Below are positions 1 to 7,885 of a stretch of DNA of 10,187 bases, in pieces. This DNA comes from Nitrospirales bacterium. GTDB lineage: Bacteria; Nitrospirota; Nitrospiria; Nitrospirales; UBA8639. Each line of letters starts with the position of its first letter. Position 1 is the stretch's first letter. The notes beneath the pieces were generated by a model that worked only from the letters and a program-made list of their open reading frames with translations, was not told the origin of the DNA and did not search any database. The DNA is taken from positions 1 through 10,187 of the forward strand of contig JACDDF010000039.1 in NCBI GenBank assembly GCA_013817135.1, in the 5' to 3' direction. The position numbers and the translations under genes are program-made.

Positions 1-3
1 GGG

Positions 4-106
4 GTACAGCGTAGGGCGTGGAGACACAGAAGAACGATACTCCCTGCGCCTTACGCTTCACCCTTTACGCCTTACCCCTAGCGCCTTACGTCCTACTCCC
101 TCACGT
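4..106. repeat. Heptamer hairpin repeat, copy 1 (after the phosphatase gene)
   Basis: The G-rich arm reads GTACAGC GTAGGGC GTGGAGA (4-24). The core contains AGAAGAACG (28-36). The C-rich arm runs from 50 to 106 as units such as CTTACGC, TTTACGC, CTTACCC and CTTACGT, with one single-base slip at position 99. The last unit ends at the base before the stop codon of the phosphatase gene. The left arm is more diverged than the right, and the copy may continue past the left window edge. No T-tract terminator is visible here. Confidence 0.8.
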
Positions 107-1324
107 CTAAAACTCCACTCCGAGTAACGCCACGTCATCCTCAAATCCGGCTTGGGCATTCCATGTCCGGCTCTCCTCAATAATACGGGACAATCCGGAC
201 TGCAACGGCTGACCGGCAACCTCCTCAAGTGCTTTCTGAAGCCTTTTTCTCCCCCAGATCTCTTCCTGAGGATTCATCACTTCATAAATACCATCGCTAA
301 AAAGATACATCCGGTCCCCGGGATTCACGGTGATGGAATCAGTTCCATACACCTCGTCACGCGAAAAACCAATAGGCCAGGATCGCCCCCCCAACACAAC
401 CGAAGACCCATCTCTTTGCACCACAATGGACCCGGGATGTCCCGCAGTCCCATACCGAAGAAGGCGCGTGGAGCATTGCCAGACCCCAACCCAGATGGTG
501 AAATACTCCCCGTCATCGCTCATGGGATATTGTTGGTTCAGACTGGTCAGGATCTCGCCTGGATCGTATGAGGGAAACACTTGCTGCATATGTTCTCCCT
601 TGAAAAACAGAGATAACGCCACGGCCCGCAACGCGGGCCCGATCCCATGCCCCGACATATCCAACATCATGAGACCGAGATGGTCGTTCCCCCATCGGGC
701 AACCTGAAAGAAATCTCCTCCTAAATGCGAGGACGGCAAAAATTCCCACTCCACCCGCACTCCAGGGACCACTTCCCCTGTCCGGGGGAGCAGACCCCGG
801 ACAAAGTCGGAGGCCGAACGGAGTTCGAAATGTAATTCCACCTGCTTTTGTGATAACAACCGATTGGACTTTTCCACATCGAGCATCAACTGTCGGACTC
901 GAAGGCCCGCGCACACTCTGGCTACAATTTCATGACCGGAAGCGGTTTTGGATAAGAAATCATCGGCTCCCCGGCTGAGCCCTTCGGCAATTTGTGTCGG
1001 GTGGTCCAATGCCGTCATCAGAATAAAATGGATTGTGCGATAGCGTTCATCTTGTTTAATCGCTTCACAAAGTCCGGGACCATCAAGACCGGGCATCACC
1101 CAATCCGACAGGATGAGATCCACCGGTTCCTGATCCAGCATCGCCAGAGCTTCTTCCCCATTTTGGGCCTCCAATACTCGATACTGCAGTTTGGCCAAAC
1201 GCTTCTTGGCGACCATCCGCACAATTTCTTCAGTATCCACAATGAGAATGGTGTAGGATGGCTCGCCGATAGGCGCTTTCACATCGAGGACATTTTCCGT
1301 CGTCATCTGCTTAATTGAACCCAT
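107..1324 (-). CDS. Response regulator with SpoIIE-type PP2C phosphatase output
   Basis: This is a two-domain signalling protein (405 residues from ATG 1324). Residue numbers here follow the longer form from GTG 1348 (413 residues). A receiver domain spans about 33-150, with phosphoacceptor Asp82 in ILSDWVMPGLDGP, Thr112 (MTA) and Lys134 (FLSK). A coiled linker (about 150-190) follows, then a PP2C/SpoIIE (RsbU-like) serine/threonine phosphatase domain with HLGGDFF (Asp212), LDMSGHGIGPAL (Asp230), AGHPG, LFSDGIYE (Asp352) and EDDVALLGVEF (Asp404/405). The metal-binding acidic residues look intact. The receiver's usual DD pair is Asp38-Thr39. Such proteins normally dephosphorylate an anti-sigma antagonist, but no STAS or kinase partner is in the window. 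The GTG has no Shine-Dalgarno and touches repeat DNA; the ATG has a distant AAGG, so the start is uncertain. The stop TAG directly abuts a heptamer array. Confidence 0.9.
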   Translation of the reverse strand: MGSIKQMTTENVLDVKAPIGEPSYTILIVDTEEIVRMVAKKRLAKLQYRVLEAQNGEEALAMLDQEPVDLILSDWVMPGLDGPGLCEAIKQDERYRTIHFILMTALDHPTQIAEGLSRGADDFLSKTASGHEIVARVCAGLRVRQLMLDVEKSNRLLSQKQVELHFELRSASDFVRGLLPRTGEVVPGVRVEWEFLPSSHLGGDFFQVARWGNDHLGLMMLDMSGHGIGPALRAVALSLFFKGEHMQQVFPSYDPGEILTSLNQQYPMSDDGEYFTIWVGVWQCSTRLLRYGTAGHPGSIVVQRDGSSVVLGGRSWPIGFSRDEVYGTDSITVNPGDRMYLFSDGIYEVMNPQEEIWGRKRLQKALEEVAGQPLQSGLSRIIEESRTWNAQAGFEDDVALLGVEF

Positions 1325-1357
1325 AGAGATATCCGGGCCTTGTGTCACAGGGGAAAA

Positions 1358-1438
1358 GTGAGGATTCAGGAGTTAGAAGAAAGAACGAATCTCCGCACCT
1401 CATCATACTCATTATGCCTAACGCCTCACACTTAGCGT
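1358..1438. repeat. Heptamer hairpin repeat, copy 2 (fliA / phosphatase spacer)
   Basis: The G-rich arm is GTGAGGA TTCAGGA GTTAGAA (1358-1378). The core is AGAAGAAAGAACG (1375-1387), followed by AATCTCC. The C-rich arm is CTAACGC CTCACAC TTAGCGT (1418-1438). It lies just upstream of the possible GTG start of the phosphatase gene. It is the shortest well-formed copy, with three units per arm. Confidence 0.75.
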
Positions 1439-1460
1439 GTTTGTCATGAACTGAAGATAG

Positions 1461-1485
1461 ATGCCCGATAAACAATGTCGGGCAT
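1461..1485. repeat. REP-like palindrome, 8-bp perfect stem
   Basis: ATGCCCGA (1461-1468) and TCGGGCAT (1478-1485) are exact reverse complements around a 9-base loop, in the fliA-phosphatase spacer. On the coding strand the stem is not followed by a T-run, so it is not a canonical intrinsic terminator. It resembles short extragenic palindromes and could stabilise or trim the fliA 3' end. The function is inferred, not shown. Confidence 0.6.
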
Positions 1486-1530
1486 GACGGAAAAGAGGTA
1501 GCCGCCCTGCGTCTTAATCCTCAGGCCTTA

Positions 1531-2325
1531 CTACGGACCGAGCCGTGTATGGAGAAGGGCCTTCAGGCGAATCATGGCTTGCGCATGTAACTGACAAATG
1601 CGGGATTCCGTGACGTGCAACACGACACCGATCTCCTTCATCGTCAACTCTTCAAAGTAATAGAGGGTCAACACAAGCCGTTGGCGTTCAGGCAATCGCT
1701 CAATGGCATCAACCAACGCATGGCGTGCATCCTCGGACACCAGGGTCTCCAACGGCGAGGGTTGATCGCGATCCGCCAGCGCATCCAAGATGGGATGGGA
1801 ATCTTCATCATTGGACCCCAAATCATCGAGACTCAATACCACAGCGCCTTTGGCTTGCAAAAGGGTCTCATCCACTTCTTGCGGCTGCATACCTAAGGAT
1901 TCCGCCAACTCTTCTTCTGTCGGTGGCCGACCTTTGCGTTTTGTCCATTCATTGGTCGCATGTTGGATTTTCCCGATACGCTCCCGAAGAGACCTCGGCA
2001 CCCAGTCCATCGCCCGGATTTCGTCAAGCATCGCGCCACGAATACGAAACTCGGCATAGGTACGAAATTTAATTTCTCGTGAGGGATCGAACTTCGTCAG
2101 GGCATCCAGAAGCCCTACCATTCCGGCGCTCATCAAATCATCCACATTGAGCCCACTCGAAGCTCGCATGGCCATTCGCATAGCCATGTATTTAATGACC
2201 GACAAAAACTCCTGAACCAGCGCTTCGCGTTCCTGGGAGGAGAGCGAAAGTTTCGTCGGAATCGACGAGGCTGTGTCTTCCAAAACCGGTCTCTCTGAAA
2301 CTGTTGTTACCGCGCCACGTTTCAT
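1531..2325 (-). CDS. fliA: RNA polymerase sigma factor FliA (sigma-28)
   Basis: FliA directs RNA polymerase to late flagellar and chemotaxis promoters once FlgM has been exported through the completed hook. The 264-residue product has sigma region 2 at about 35-105 (DLMSAGMVGLLDALTKFD, FRTYAEFRIRGAMLDEIRAMD), with the family's DWVPRSLRE boundary at 107-115. Region 3 (about 116-165) carries KGRPPTEEELAESLGM, and region 4 (about 205-258) the helix-turn-helix LTMKEIGVVLHVTESRICQ. Compared with E. coli FliA (239 residues) it has a longer, Ser/Thr-rich N-terminus of about 30 residues. ATG 2325 has GAAGGA as ribosome binding site, overlapping the end of flhG. No FlgM gene is in the window. Members of this FliA/WhiG group can also serve other regulons, but the position after flhF-flhG makes FliA the clear choice. 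Confidence 0.96.
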   Translation of the reverse strand: MKRGAVTTVSERPVLEDTASSIPTKLSLSSQEREALVQEFLSVIKYMAMRMAMRASSGLNVDDLMSAGMVGLLDALTKFDPSREIKFRTYAEFRIRGAMLDEIRAMDWVPRSLRERIGKIQHATNEWTKRKGRPPTEEELAESLGMQPQEVDETLLQAKGAVVLSLDDLGSNDEDSHPILDALADRDQPSPLETLVSEDARHALVDAIERLPERQRLVLTLYYFEELTMKEIGVVLHVTESRICQLHAQAMIRLKALLHTRLGP

Positions 2326-2328
2326 GCG

Positions 2329-3261
2329 TTATCCTTCCGTCACAGTTCGAGTGGCTCCCAAGGCAGCAGGACCAAAAAGTTGAAATCCCCCTTGCCAGGA
2401 ACAATCTCCCCTCCAATCATTGAGGACCTTCACCAAAGAGGTAAAGGCTCGGCTCGCCGGAGCGCGCGGGTAGACATCGCACACCGCACGTTGTTGAGCC
2501 ACGGCCATCGTCACATAGTCATCTGTGGGAACACATCCCAGATAATCAAGCGAAATATTTAGAAACCGATCCGTCACCAAACTCAACTTCCGAAACACAT
2601 CTTTGCCTTCCTGAGTATGTTTCACTTTATTGACAAGCATGCGGAATTTCCGCAAGTGATAGCGGGTAGAAAGAATTTTGATCAGGGCATAGGCATCAGT
2701 CAAAGACGTTGGATCGGGCGAGACCACCACCAGCGTTTCGTGAGCCACTAAACTAAAGTACAACACATTGGCCGAAATTCCTGCCGCACAATCAATCAGC
2801 AGCAAGTCCGGCGGAGATGCCAACTGAAGAAAGGCTGATTGTAAATGCAGTTGCTGCTCATGCGTCAGCTGAGTGAAGGCCTGGCCTCCGGACGTTGCCG
2901 GTAACAGGCGAATGCCTTCGGGCCCGGTCACGAGGACGTCCTCCAAGCGTCGTTGCCCCGAGAGCACGTCCTCAATCGTATACTGCGGAGTGAGACCCAA
3001 TAGGATATCGACGTTCCCTAACGCCAGATCCGCATCCATGATCAACACCTTCCGTCCCTGACGAGCCGTAGCCACCGCTAAATTCGCGACCACATTACTT
3101 TTCCCGACCCCGCCTTTTCCTGAACTGACCGCAATCACCTGAATGCGTGAGGGATCCTGTGGGTTGACGTTCATGGCGGCGCGTAATCCACTGGCTTGAT
3201 CCAGTCGTCGTTGAACCGAGACGCCGGGCACCAGTAGCGGTGTGGATGATGACCCGGCCAT
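2329..3261 (-). CDS. flhG: MinD-like ATPase FlhG, regulator of flagellar number
   Basis: FlhG (also FleN, YlxH or MinD2) is a MinD/ParA-type ATPase that limits flagellar number and stimulates the FlhF GTPase. The 310-residue product has the deviant Walker A motif KGGVGKS (49-55), MDADLALGNVD (75-85), DCAAGI (157-162) as the Walker B region, and a C-terminal amphipathic stretch (RAFTSLVKVLNDW) suited to membrane binding. The N-terminus carries DQASGLR (21-27), matching the DQAxxLR motif with which FlhG activates FlhF. This marks it as FlhG rather than a division MinD, as does its 1-nt overlap with flhF. The last 20 residues (GGFQLFGPAALGATRTVTEG) look poorly conserved. The GAAGGA just before its TAA serves as ribosome binding site for fliA, 3 nt downstream. 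Confidence 0.96.
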   Translation of the reverse strand: MAGSSSTPLLVPGVSVQRRLDQASGLRAAMNVNPQDPSRIQVIAVSSGKGGVGKSNVVANLAVATARQGRKVLIMDADLALGNVDILLGLTPQYTIEDVLSGQRRLEDVLVTGPEGIRLLPATSGGQAFTQLTHEQQLHLQSAFLQLASPPDLLLIDCAAGISANVLYFSLVAHETLVVVSPDPTSLTDAYALIKILSTRYHLRKFRMLVNKVKHTQEGKDVFRKLSLVTDRFLNISLDYLGCVPTDDYVTMAVAQQRAVCDVYPRAPASRAFTSLVKVLNDWRGDCSWQGGFQLFGPAALGATRTVTEG

Positions 3262-4592
3262 TAGTGCGCTACCCCCGTCAACGGCACAGGTTCCTGAAGG
3301 ACCTGGCCCGGTGATTGACCCCAGGCCAATTCAACCAGGCGCGTTCGGGTGGCAACCTCTAAATCTTCAGGTACACGTTGTCCGGCAGAGAGATAGGAGA
3401 CCGGCAGGCCCGTCTGTGACAACACGTTATAGAGACCGCCACCCATCGATACCTCATCCAGTTTCGTAATGATGAGCTTATGAATAGGAACCGATTGATA
3501 GCGGCGAATGGTGTCCATCTGGACCAACTCGGCCATGGGGGCGGCTAATACCAGATGCGTTTCCACATGGACTTGTCCCCTGGTAATCGCAAATAATTCA
3601 TCATACCCGGCTTGATCCTTGGGGCTTCGCCCCGCGGTATCAATCAACAACAAATCCGCATGCTGATGTCGTCCCATGCATTCCATGAAATCCTTATGAG
3701 AAACCGCTACCTCCAGGGGTATTTTTAAAATTTTTGCAAATACCCGGAGTTGCTCCACCGCCGCCACGCGATACGTATCCAACGTAATTAATACGGTTCG
3801 CCGATGCTCATCCTGTTGACGGGCCAACCCTGCCAGCTTAGCAATGGTCGTCGTTTTTCCCACGCCTGTCGGCCCAACCAACATCATCACTTTTTGGCCA
3901 TAATGCTTGGACACCGCTGGACCCGAGACGGCCACAGCCTCCTCCATTCGTTCCCACAACAGACTTTTCATCGCCTCGCGATTTCCCACACCGGCTGTCC
4001 CGAGCGTTTCCACCACCGCACGCACCAGATGATGCGCGGTCTGAGGGTTCACTCCCTGAGACACCAACGACTGATAGACGTCCATCAGGTCTCCAGGTAA
4101 GCCTTCAACCCGTTTGTCCATCTGACTTCCCAACACTTGTCCCACCACAATCCGCAGGCCTTCTAATTCCTGTCGTAAGGGTCCTAACACCCGTTCAGGA
4201 TCTTGTTGTTCTTCCCGCAATCGTTGAATTTCCTGGCGCATCTCATGAAGGTGCTGAGTCATCGGATCCAACGCATTCGCGACCTGCAGGGCTTCCGAAA
4301 AACTGTGATCGGCTTTGGCCTGCACCGGTGGAGGAGCAGGCGCATCGGGCACAAAGCGTTTGGCTAGAAGGGACTGAAAAGATCGATCAACACGTGCGGG
4401 CTCAACCTCCGCCTGAGATGAACGATCCACCGCTGCCGTCACCTCAATGATCGATTGACTGAGCAGGCCAAACAGGCCTCCCCCTTTTTGAATCCGGCGG
4501 GACGAGACGATGACCGCCTCAGGCCCCAGTTCCGCTTTCACCGCTTGGAGAGCTTCTTGTAATGAGAGGGCTTCAAACCGTTTCAGCTTCAT
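3261..4592 (-). CDS. flhF: Flagellar biosynthesis SRP-type GTPase FlhF
   Basis: FlhF is an SRP-family GTPase (relative of Ffh/FtsY) that places the nascent flagellum, usually at the cell pole. The 443-residue product has a basic N-terminal B domain (MKLKRFEALSLQEALQAVKAE), a Pro/Ala-rich and coiled linker (about 60-165), an N domain (about 165-230), and a complete G domain: P-loop GPTGVGKTT (240-248), DTYRVAAVEQL (272-282), DTAGR (318-322), TKLDE (376-380) and the closing SAGQRVPEDL (402-411). All nucleotide-binding motifs are intact, so an active GTPase is expected. The start ATG lies 20 nt inside flhA, with GAGGA upstream as ribosome binding site. The stop shares one base with the flhG start (TAATG), consistent with coupled synthesis of this GTPase and its activator. 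Confidence 0.97.
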   Translation of the reverse strand: MKLKRFEALSLQEALQAVKAELGPEAVIVSSRRIQKGGGLFGLLSQSIIEVTAAVDRSSQAEVEPARVDRSFQSLLAKRFVPDAPAPPPVQAKADHSFSEALQVANALDPMTQHLHEMRQEIQRLREEQQDPERVLGPLRQELEGLRIVVGQVLGSQMDKRVEGLPGDLMDVYQSLVSQGVNPQTAHHLVRAVVETLGTAGVGNREAMKSLLWERMEEAVAVSGPAVSKHYGQKVMMLVGPTGVGKTTTIAKLAGLARQQDEHRRTVLITLDTYRVAAVEQLRVFAKILKIPLEVAVSHKDFMECMGRHQHADLLLIDTAGRSPKDQAGYDELFAITRGQVHVETHLVLAAPMAELVQMDTIRRYQSVPIHKLIITKLDEVSMGGGLYNVLSQTGLPVSYLSAGQRVPEDLEVATRTRLVELAWGQSPGQVLQEPVPLTGVAH

Positions 4593-6678
4593 GTGGCATC
4601 CTCACGACTTCAATAGCTTGAATTTGAGTTTTAGGGTCCAACTCGTTCGGAGAGAGCACCGCCAGGGCATGCACACCCGGCGAGACTAAGCGATAGAGTT
4701 GGGATCGAATCGACTGGGAACATAACAGCACGGGTTGATACCCTTGACTGACAACTCGCTCAATGGCCTGACGGATCGACAGAATCACTTGATTCAACAA
4801 ACTGGGAGGCAACCCCCCTTGTTCTCCACCACTGGGCCGCATCGCCTCCATCAACCGGCGATCCAGCATCGGATCCAGACTTATCACCTGCAGCAATCCG
4901 TCGGCATTGGCATATTGGGACGAAATGGTTCTGGATAAATTCTGCCGAGCATATTCCGTCAGGGTGTCAGGATCCTTACTCTGAGTGGTGTAATCCGCAA
5001 CAGTCTCCAAAATGGTCCGCAGATCGCGGATCGACACTCGTTCTCGTAAGAGATTCTTAAGGATTCTCACCACCGCTCCTAACGATATTTGAGTCGGAAT
5101 CAAGTCATCCACCACCTTGGGATACGTCTTGGCTAGGTTATCCAGCAAATTCTGGACCTCTTGCCGACCCAGCAATTCATGCCCATTGGATTTAATAAAT
5201 TCCGTCAGATGGGTGGCAATAATGGCCGGCCCATCGACGACCGTATAACCCTCCATTTGAGCCCGCTCCTTTTCGGAGGGGGCAATCCAGACCGCCGGCA
5301 ATCCGAAACACGGATCCTTTCCCGGCTTCCCTTGTAGGCCCTTTTTTGCATGACCAGGATTGATGGCCAACAAATGCCGGGGCACCAGTTCTCCCTTGGC
5401 TACCTGAATCCCCTTCAACAAAATACTGTACTCATACGGTTTGAGCTGCAGGTTATCCCGGATATGCACGGCCGGCACGACAAAGCCCATATCAAGAGCC
5501 GTTTGGCGCCGGATAGACCGAATCCGTTCTAACAACTCCCCTCCCTGGGCCTGATCGACAAACGGCACAAGTCCATAGCCGACATGCAACTCCATAAGAT
5601 CCGGAGGGGTGACGGTATCCACCGATTCCGTGCTGGAGGATGTCGATGGATCTTGTTTCTTGGGGAGACTTTTGAGGCGAGCGGCTTCTTGTCTTTGATT
5701 CCTCAACACATACGCTAAGCCGGCTGTCATCGATCCCAACAACAAAAACGCGACATGCGGCAACCCGGGAAGAATTCCTAAAAAGAACAACATGCCGGCC
5801 ACGGCAGCCACAAGATGGGGATTAAAAAATATTTGGTCGGTTAAATCACGTCCAAGGCTGGTTTTGGTCGAAACCCGCGTCACAATGATACCGGCGGCTG
5901 TCGACATGATCAGGGCGGGAATTTGAGCTACGATAGCGTCGCCGACCGTCAGCAGGGTAAAGCGTTTAGCGGCTTCCATGATGGACATCCCATGTTCCAA
6001 CACGCCGATGCCCAACCCGCCGATGACGTTGATAAAGATAATGAGCAGCGCGGCAATCGCATCGCCACGAACAAACTTACTGGCACCGTCCATCGATCCG
6101 TAAAAATCGGCTTCCTGCGAAATGGCCTCCCGGCGCTTCCGCGCTTCGCCTTCGTCAATCATCCCCGCATTGAGATCCGCATCGATACTCATTTGCCTGC
6201 CGGGCATCGCATCCAGGGTAAATCGCGCGGCAACTTCTGCAATACGGGTAGCACCTTTGGTGATCACCACAAAATTGATAATCACCAGAATGGAGAAAAC
6301 CACAATGCCCACCGCATAATTTCCCCCGACCACAAATTCCCCGAACACGGCAATGACCTGCCCGGCTGCAGCGGGGCCTTCGTTCCCATGCATAAGAATG
6401 GCCCGCGTCGAAGCAATATTCAACGCAAGGCGAAATAACGTGGTGAGCAACACCACCGACGGGAAAACGGAAAATTCCGCGGGACGCCCGGCATGCATGG
6501 TCACAAGCAAAATTAAAACAGCCAGGGTAATACTAAAGGATAAAAAGAGGTCCAGAAGAAAGGACGGAAGGGGCAACAGCATGAGGAGAAGCATTCCCAC
6601 CACCCCGACCGGCAAGAGCACATCCCCATAATGCGCGGGAGTGAGTTCGTCTCGTAATTTTTGAGAATCAAATGCCAT
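4573..6678 (-). CDS. flhA: Flagellar export gate protein FlhA
   Basis: FlhA is the nonameric export-gate protein whose cytoplasmic ring docks chaperone-substrate complexes and which couples export to the proton motive force. The product is 701 residues, normal for the family. Residues 1-327 hold about eight hydrophobic segments. The FHIPEP signature loop is at about 144-182 (RIAEVAARFTLDAMPGRQMS, then DADLNAGMIDEGEARKRR). The KFVRGDAIA block follows, with Asp206, equivalent to the essential Asp208 of Salmonella FlhA. Residues from about 330 are a Ser/Thr-rich linker (QDPSTSSSTESVDT) and then the cytoplasmic domain. ATG 6678 has AAGG at 5-nt spacing. A 130-nt spacer with one repeat copy separates it from flhB. 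Its 3' end overlaps flhF by 20 nt. No anomalies are seen. Confidence 0.97.
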   Translation of the reverse strand: MAFDSQKLRDELTPAHYGDVLLPVGVVGMLLLMLLPLPSFLLDLFLSFSITLAVLILLVTMHAGRPAEFSVFPSVVLLTTLFRLALNIASTRAILMHGNEGPAAAGQVIAVFGEFVVGGNYAVGIVVFSILVIINFVVITKGATRIAEVAARFTLDAMPGRQMSIDADLNAGMIDEGEARKRREAISQEADFYGSMDGASKFVRGDAIAALLIIFINVIGGLGIGVLEHGMSIMEAAKRFTLLTVGDAIVAQIPALIMSTAAGIIVTRVSTKTSLGRDLTDQIFFNPHLVAAVAGMLFFLGILPGLPHVAFLLLGSMTAGLAYVLRNQRQEAARLKSLPKKQDPSTSSSTESVDTVTPPDLMELHVGYGLVPFVDQAQGGELLERIRSIRRQTALDMGFVVPAVHIRDNLQLKPYEYSILLKGIQVAKGELVPRHLLAINPGHAKKGLQGKPGKDPCFGLPAVWIAPSEKERAQMEGYTVVDGPAIIATHLTEFIKSNGHELLGRQEVQNLLDNLAKTYPKVVDDLIPTQISLGAVVRILKNLLRERVSIRDLRTILETVADYTTQSKDPDTLTEYARQNLSRTISSQYANADGLLQVISLDPMLDRRLMEAMRPSGGEQGGLPPSLLNQVILSIRQAIERVVSQGYQPVLLCSQSIRSQLYRLVSPGVHALAVLSPNELDPKTQIQAIEVVRMPHEAETV

Positions 6679-6693
6679 GCGTGCCTTGATCGG

Positions 6694-6729
6694 TTACCGT
6701 TGTTGCATTCGTTGATACTCTATTTGCAC
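6694..6729 (-). other. Possible 11-codon leader ORF before flhA
   Basis: A GTG at 6729 is preceded at 6-nt spacing by AGGAG (6740-6736), the best Shine-Dalgarno in this spacer. It opens an 11-codon frame (MQIEYQRMQQR) ending in TAA at 6694, 15 nt before and in frame with the flhA ATG. Its last codons are CGG TAA CCG, identical to the end of the small ORF before fliR. It could be a translated leader that feeds flhA, or a chance frame. No function can be assigned from the sequence. Confidence 0.18.
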
Positions 6730-6747
6730 ATCACTCTCCTAAGCCTC

Positions 6748-6814
6748 GTGAGGAGGAATACCTTTATTTCGCTTTACGATTCTCACCTCACGCGTTAGGC
6801 GCCACGCTTCACGT
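6748..6814. repeat. Heptamer hairpin repeat, copy 3 (flhB / flhA spacer), degenerate
   Basis: One clear G-rich unit, GTGAGGA (6748-6754), is followed by an AT-rich core and a C-rich arm in 7-bp register: CTCACGC GTTAGGC GCCACGC TTCACGT (6787-6814). One unit in that arm is in the G-rich orientation. The last unit contains the flhB stop codon (TGA on the minus strand, 6811-6809). The AGAAGAAC-type core motif is not clear here, so this is the most decayed copy. Confidence 0.6.
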
Positions 6815-7885
6815 TCCCTCATGGATATTCTTCAAGCGATACACATAGGCCAACACCTCAGCCGCCGCCTGATACAATGCCCCGGGCACTTCCTGACCGA
6901 TTTTCACTGCCTTATACAACCCTCGAGCCAGACTGCGGTTTTCAACAATCGGGACTCCCGCATGACGCGCAATCTGCTTAATCTTGTCCGCCATAAACCC
7001 TGCGCCCTTCGCCACCACCACCGGAGCGTCCATTTTCCCCGTTTCATATCTGAGCGCCACCGCCACGTGGGTTGGGTTGGTAATCACCACATCGGCTTTG
7101 GGCACTGCCTGCAACATGCGCTGTCTGGCACGTTCCCGTTGCAAGCTGAGGCGGCGGGATCGAATCTGCGGATCACCTTCCACATCCTTCGACTCGTCTT
7201 TCACTTCCTGTTTGGTCATCTTGTGATCCTCGGTATGCTGCCACCGCTGATAGATGAAATCGATGATCGCCAACAGGAGCAAGGCCCCTCCGACCGACCA
7301 CACAATGTTCTGGAGGATCCCCCACGCACCACCAACCGCCTCGGTTAATTCGAGAAGGGAAAGCTGAAGAATCGCGAGCATGTTATGGGACAGAATCAAA
7401 TAGGCAATCCCACTCACGCCTGCCAGCTTCAGCATCGACTTCAACAGGTCGACCACCCCTTTCCAGGAAAAGATGCGCTTCAACCCATTGTAGGGATTCA
7501 ATTTGGACGGCTTGGGTTGCAAGGCCTCTTCAATCCAAAGCGGCCCGGTTTGCAAAACAATGGCGAAAAACGCAAACGCACCAACCAAGAGTCCGAAGGG
7601 AATGAGAGGAACAAAGGCTTGGTAGGCGATATTTAGCAACAACACATGTGTGGACTGAGCATCTAACTGGAGGGTTCCGGCTTGCGCCAACCACTGTCGG
7701 TAATGATCAAAAAACTGGACAAACGCGTGAGGGGCCCAAAGAGAAATCACCCCGACCCCGCCCAACAAGACAACCAAGGAGGGCAATTCCCTCGTCATCG
7801 GCACTTGGCCTTTGCGACGGGCCTCCGCTAAGCGTTTCGGACTCGGTTGCTCTGATTTATCCGCCCCGTCTTTATTCTCAGCCAT
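6809..7885 (-). CDS. flhB: Flagellar export substrate-specificity switch FlhB
   Basis: FlhB is an export-gate membrane protein that switches secretion from rod/hook to filament substrates after it cleaves itself. The 358-residue product begins with the family N-terminus, SEQPSPKRLAEARRKGQVP (residues 11-29). Four hydrophobic segments follow at about 35-55, 85-110, 145-175 and 185-212. Next comes a charged linker (TKQEVKDESKDVEGDPQIR) and the cytoplasmic domain. The autocleavage motif NPTH is intact at residues 270-273, so the switch should work. The start ATG 7885 overlaps the end of fliR by 8 nt. The TGA stop (6811-6809) and the last Thr codon lie inside a heptamer of the repeat that fills the spacer before flhA, so the repeat may have set the exact C-terminus (ending HEGT). 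Assignment is secure. Confidence 0.97.
   Translation of the reverse strand: MAENKDGADKSEQPSPKRLAEARRKGQVPMTRELPSLVVLLGGVGVISLWAPHAFVQFFDHYRQWLAQAGTLQLDAQSTHVLLLNIAYQAFVPLIPFGLLVGAFAFFAIVLQTGPLWIEEALQPKPSKLNPYNGLKRIFSWKGVVDLLKSMLKLAGVSGIAYLILSHNMLAILQLSLLELTEAVGGAWGILQNIVWSVGGALLLLAIIDFIYQRWQHTEDHKMTKQEVKDESKDVEGDPQIRSRRLSLQRERARQRMLQAVPKADVVITNPTHVAVALRYETGKMDAPVVVAKGAGFMADKIKQIARHAGVPIVENRSLARGLYKAVKIGQEVPGALYQAAAEVLAYVYRLKNIHEGT

Noticed and set aside
1325..1348. GTG 1348 as definite start of the phosphatase gene
   Set aside because: No Shine-Dalgarno precedes it and it touches repeat DNA. ATG 1324 or even ATG 1306 would keep the entire receiver domain, so the start is left open with ATG 1324 preferred.
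1464..1471. CCCGATAA resembling the sigma-28 -10 box GCCGATAA on the plus strand
   Set aside because: It is part of the palindrome, points away from the operon genes, and has no TAAA-type -35 box at the right distance.
5923..6438. 171-residue plus-strand ORF opposite flhA
   Set aside because: It is antisense to a well-conserved coding region, with His/Asn-rich low-quality composition. It is a shadow of the flhA codon pattern, as are the other plus-strand frames across 107-8655.
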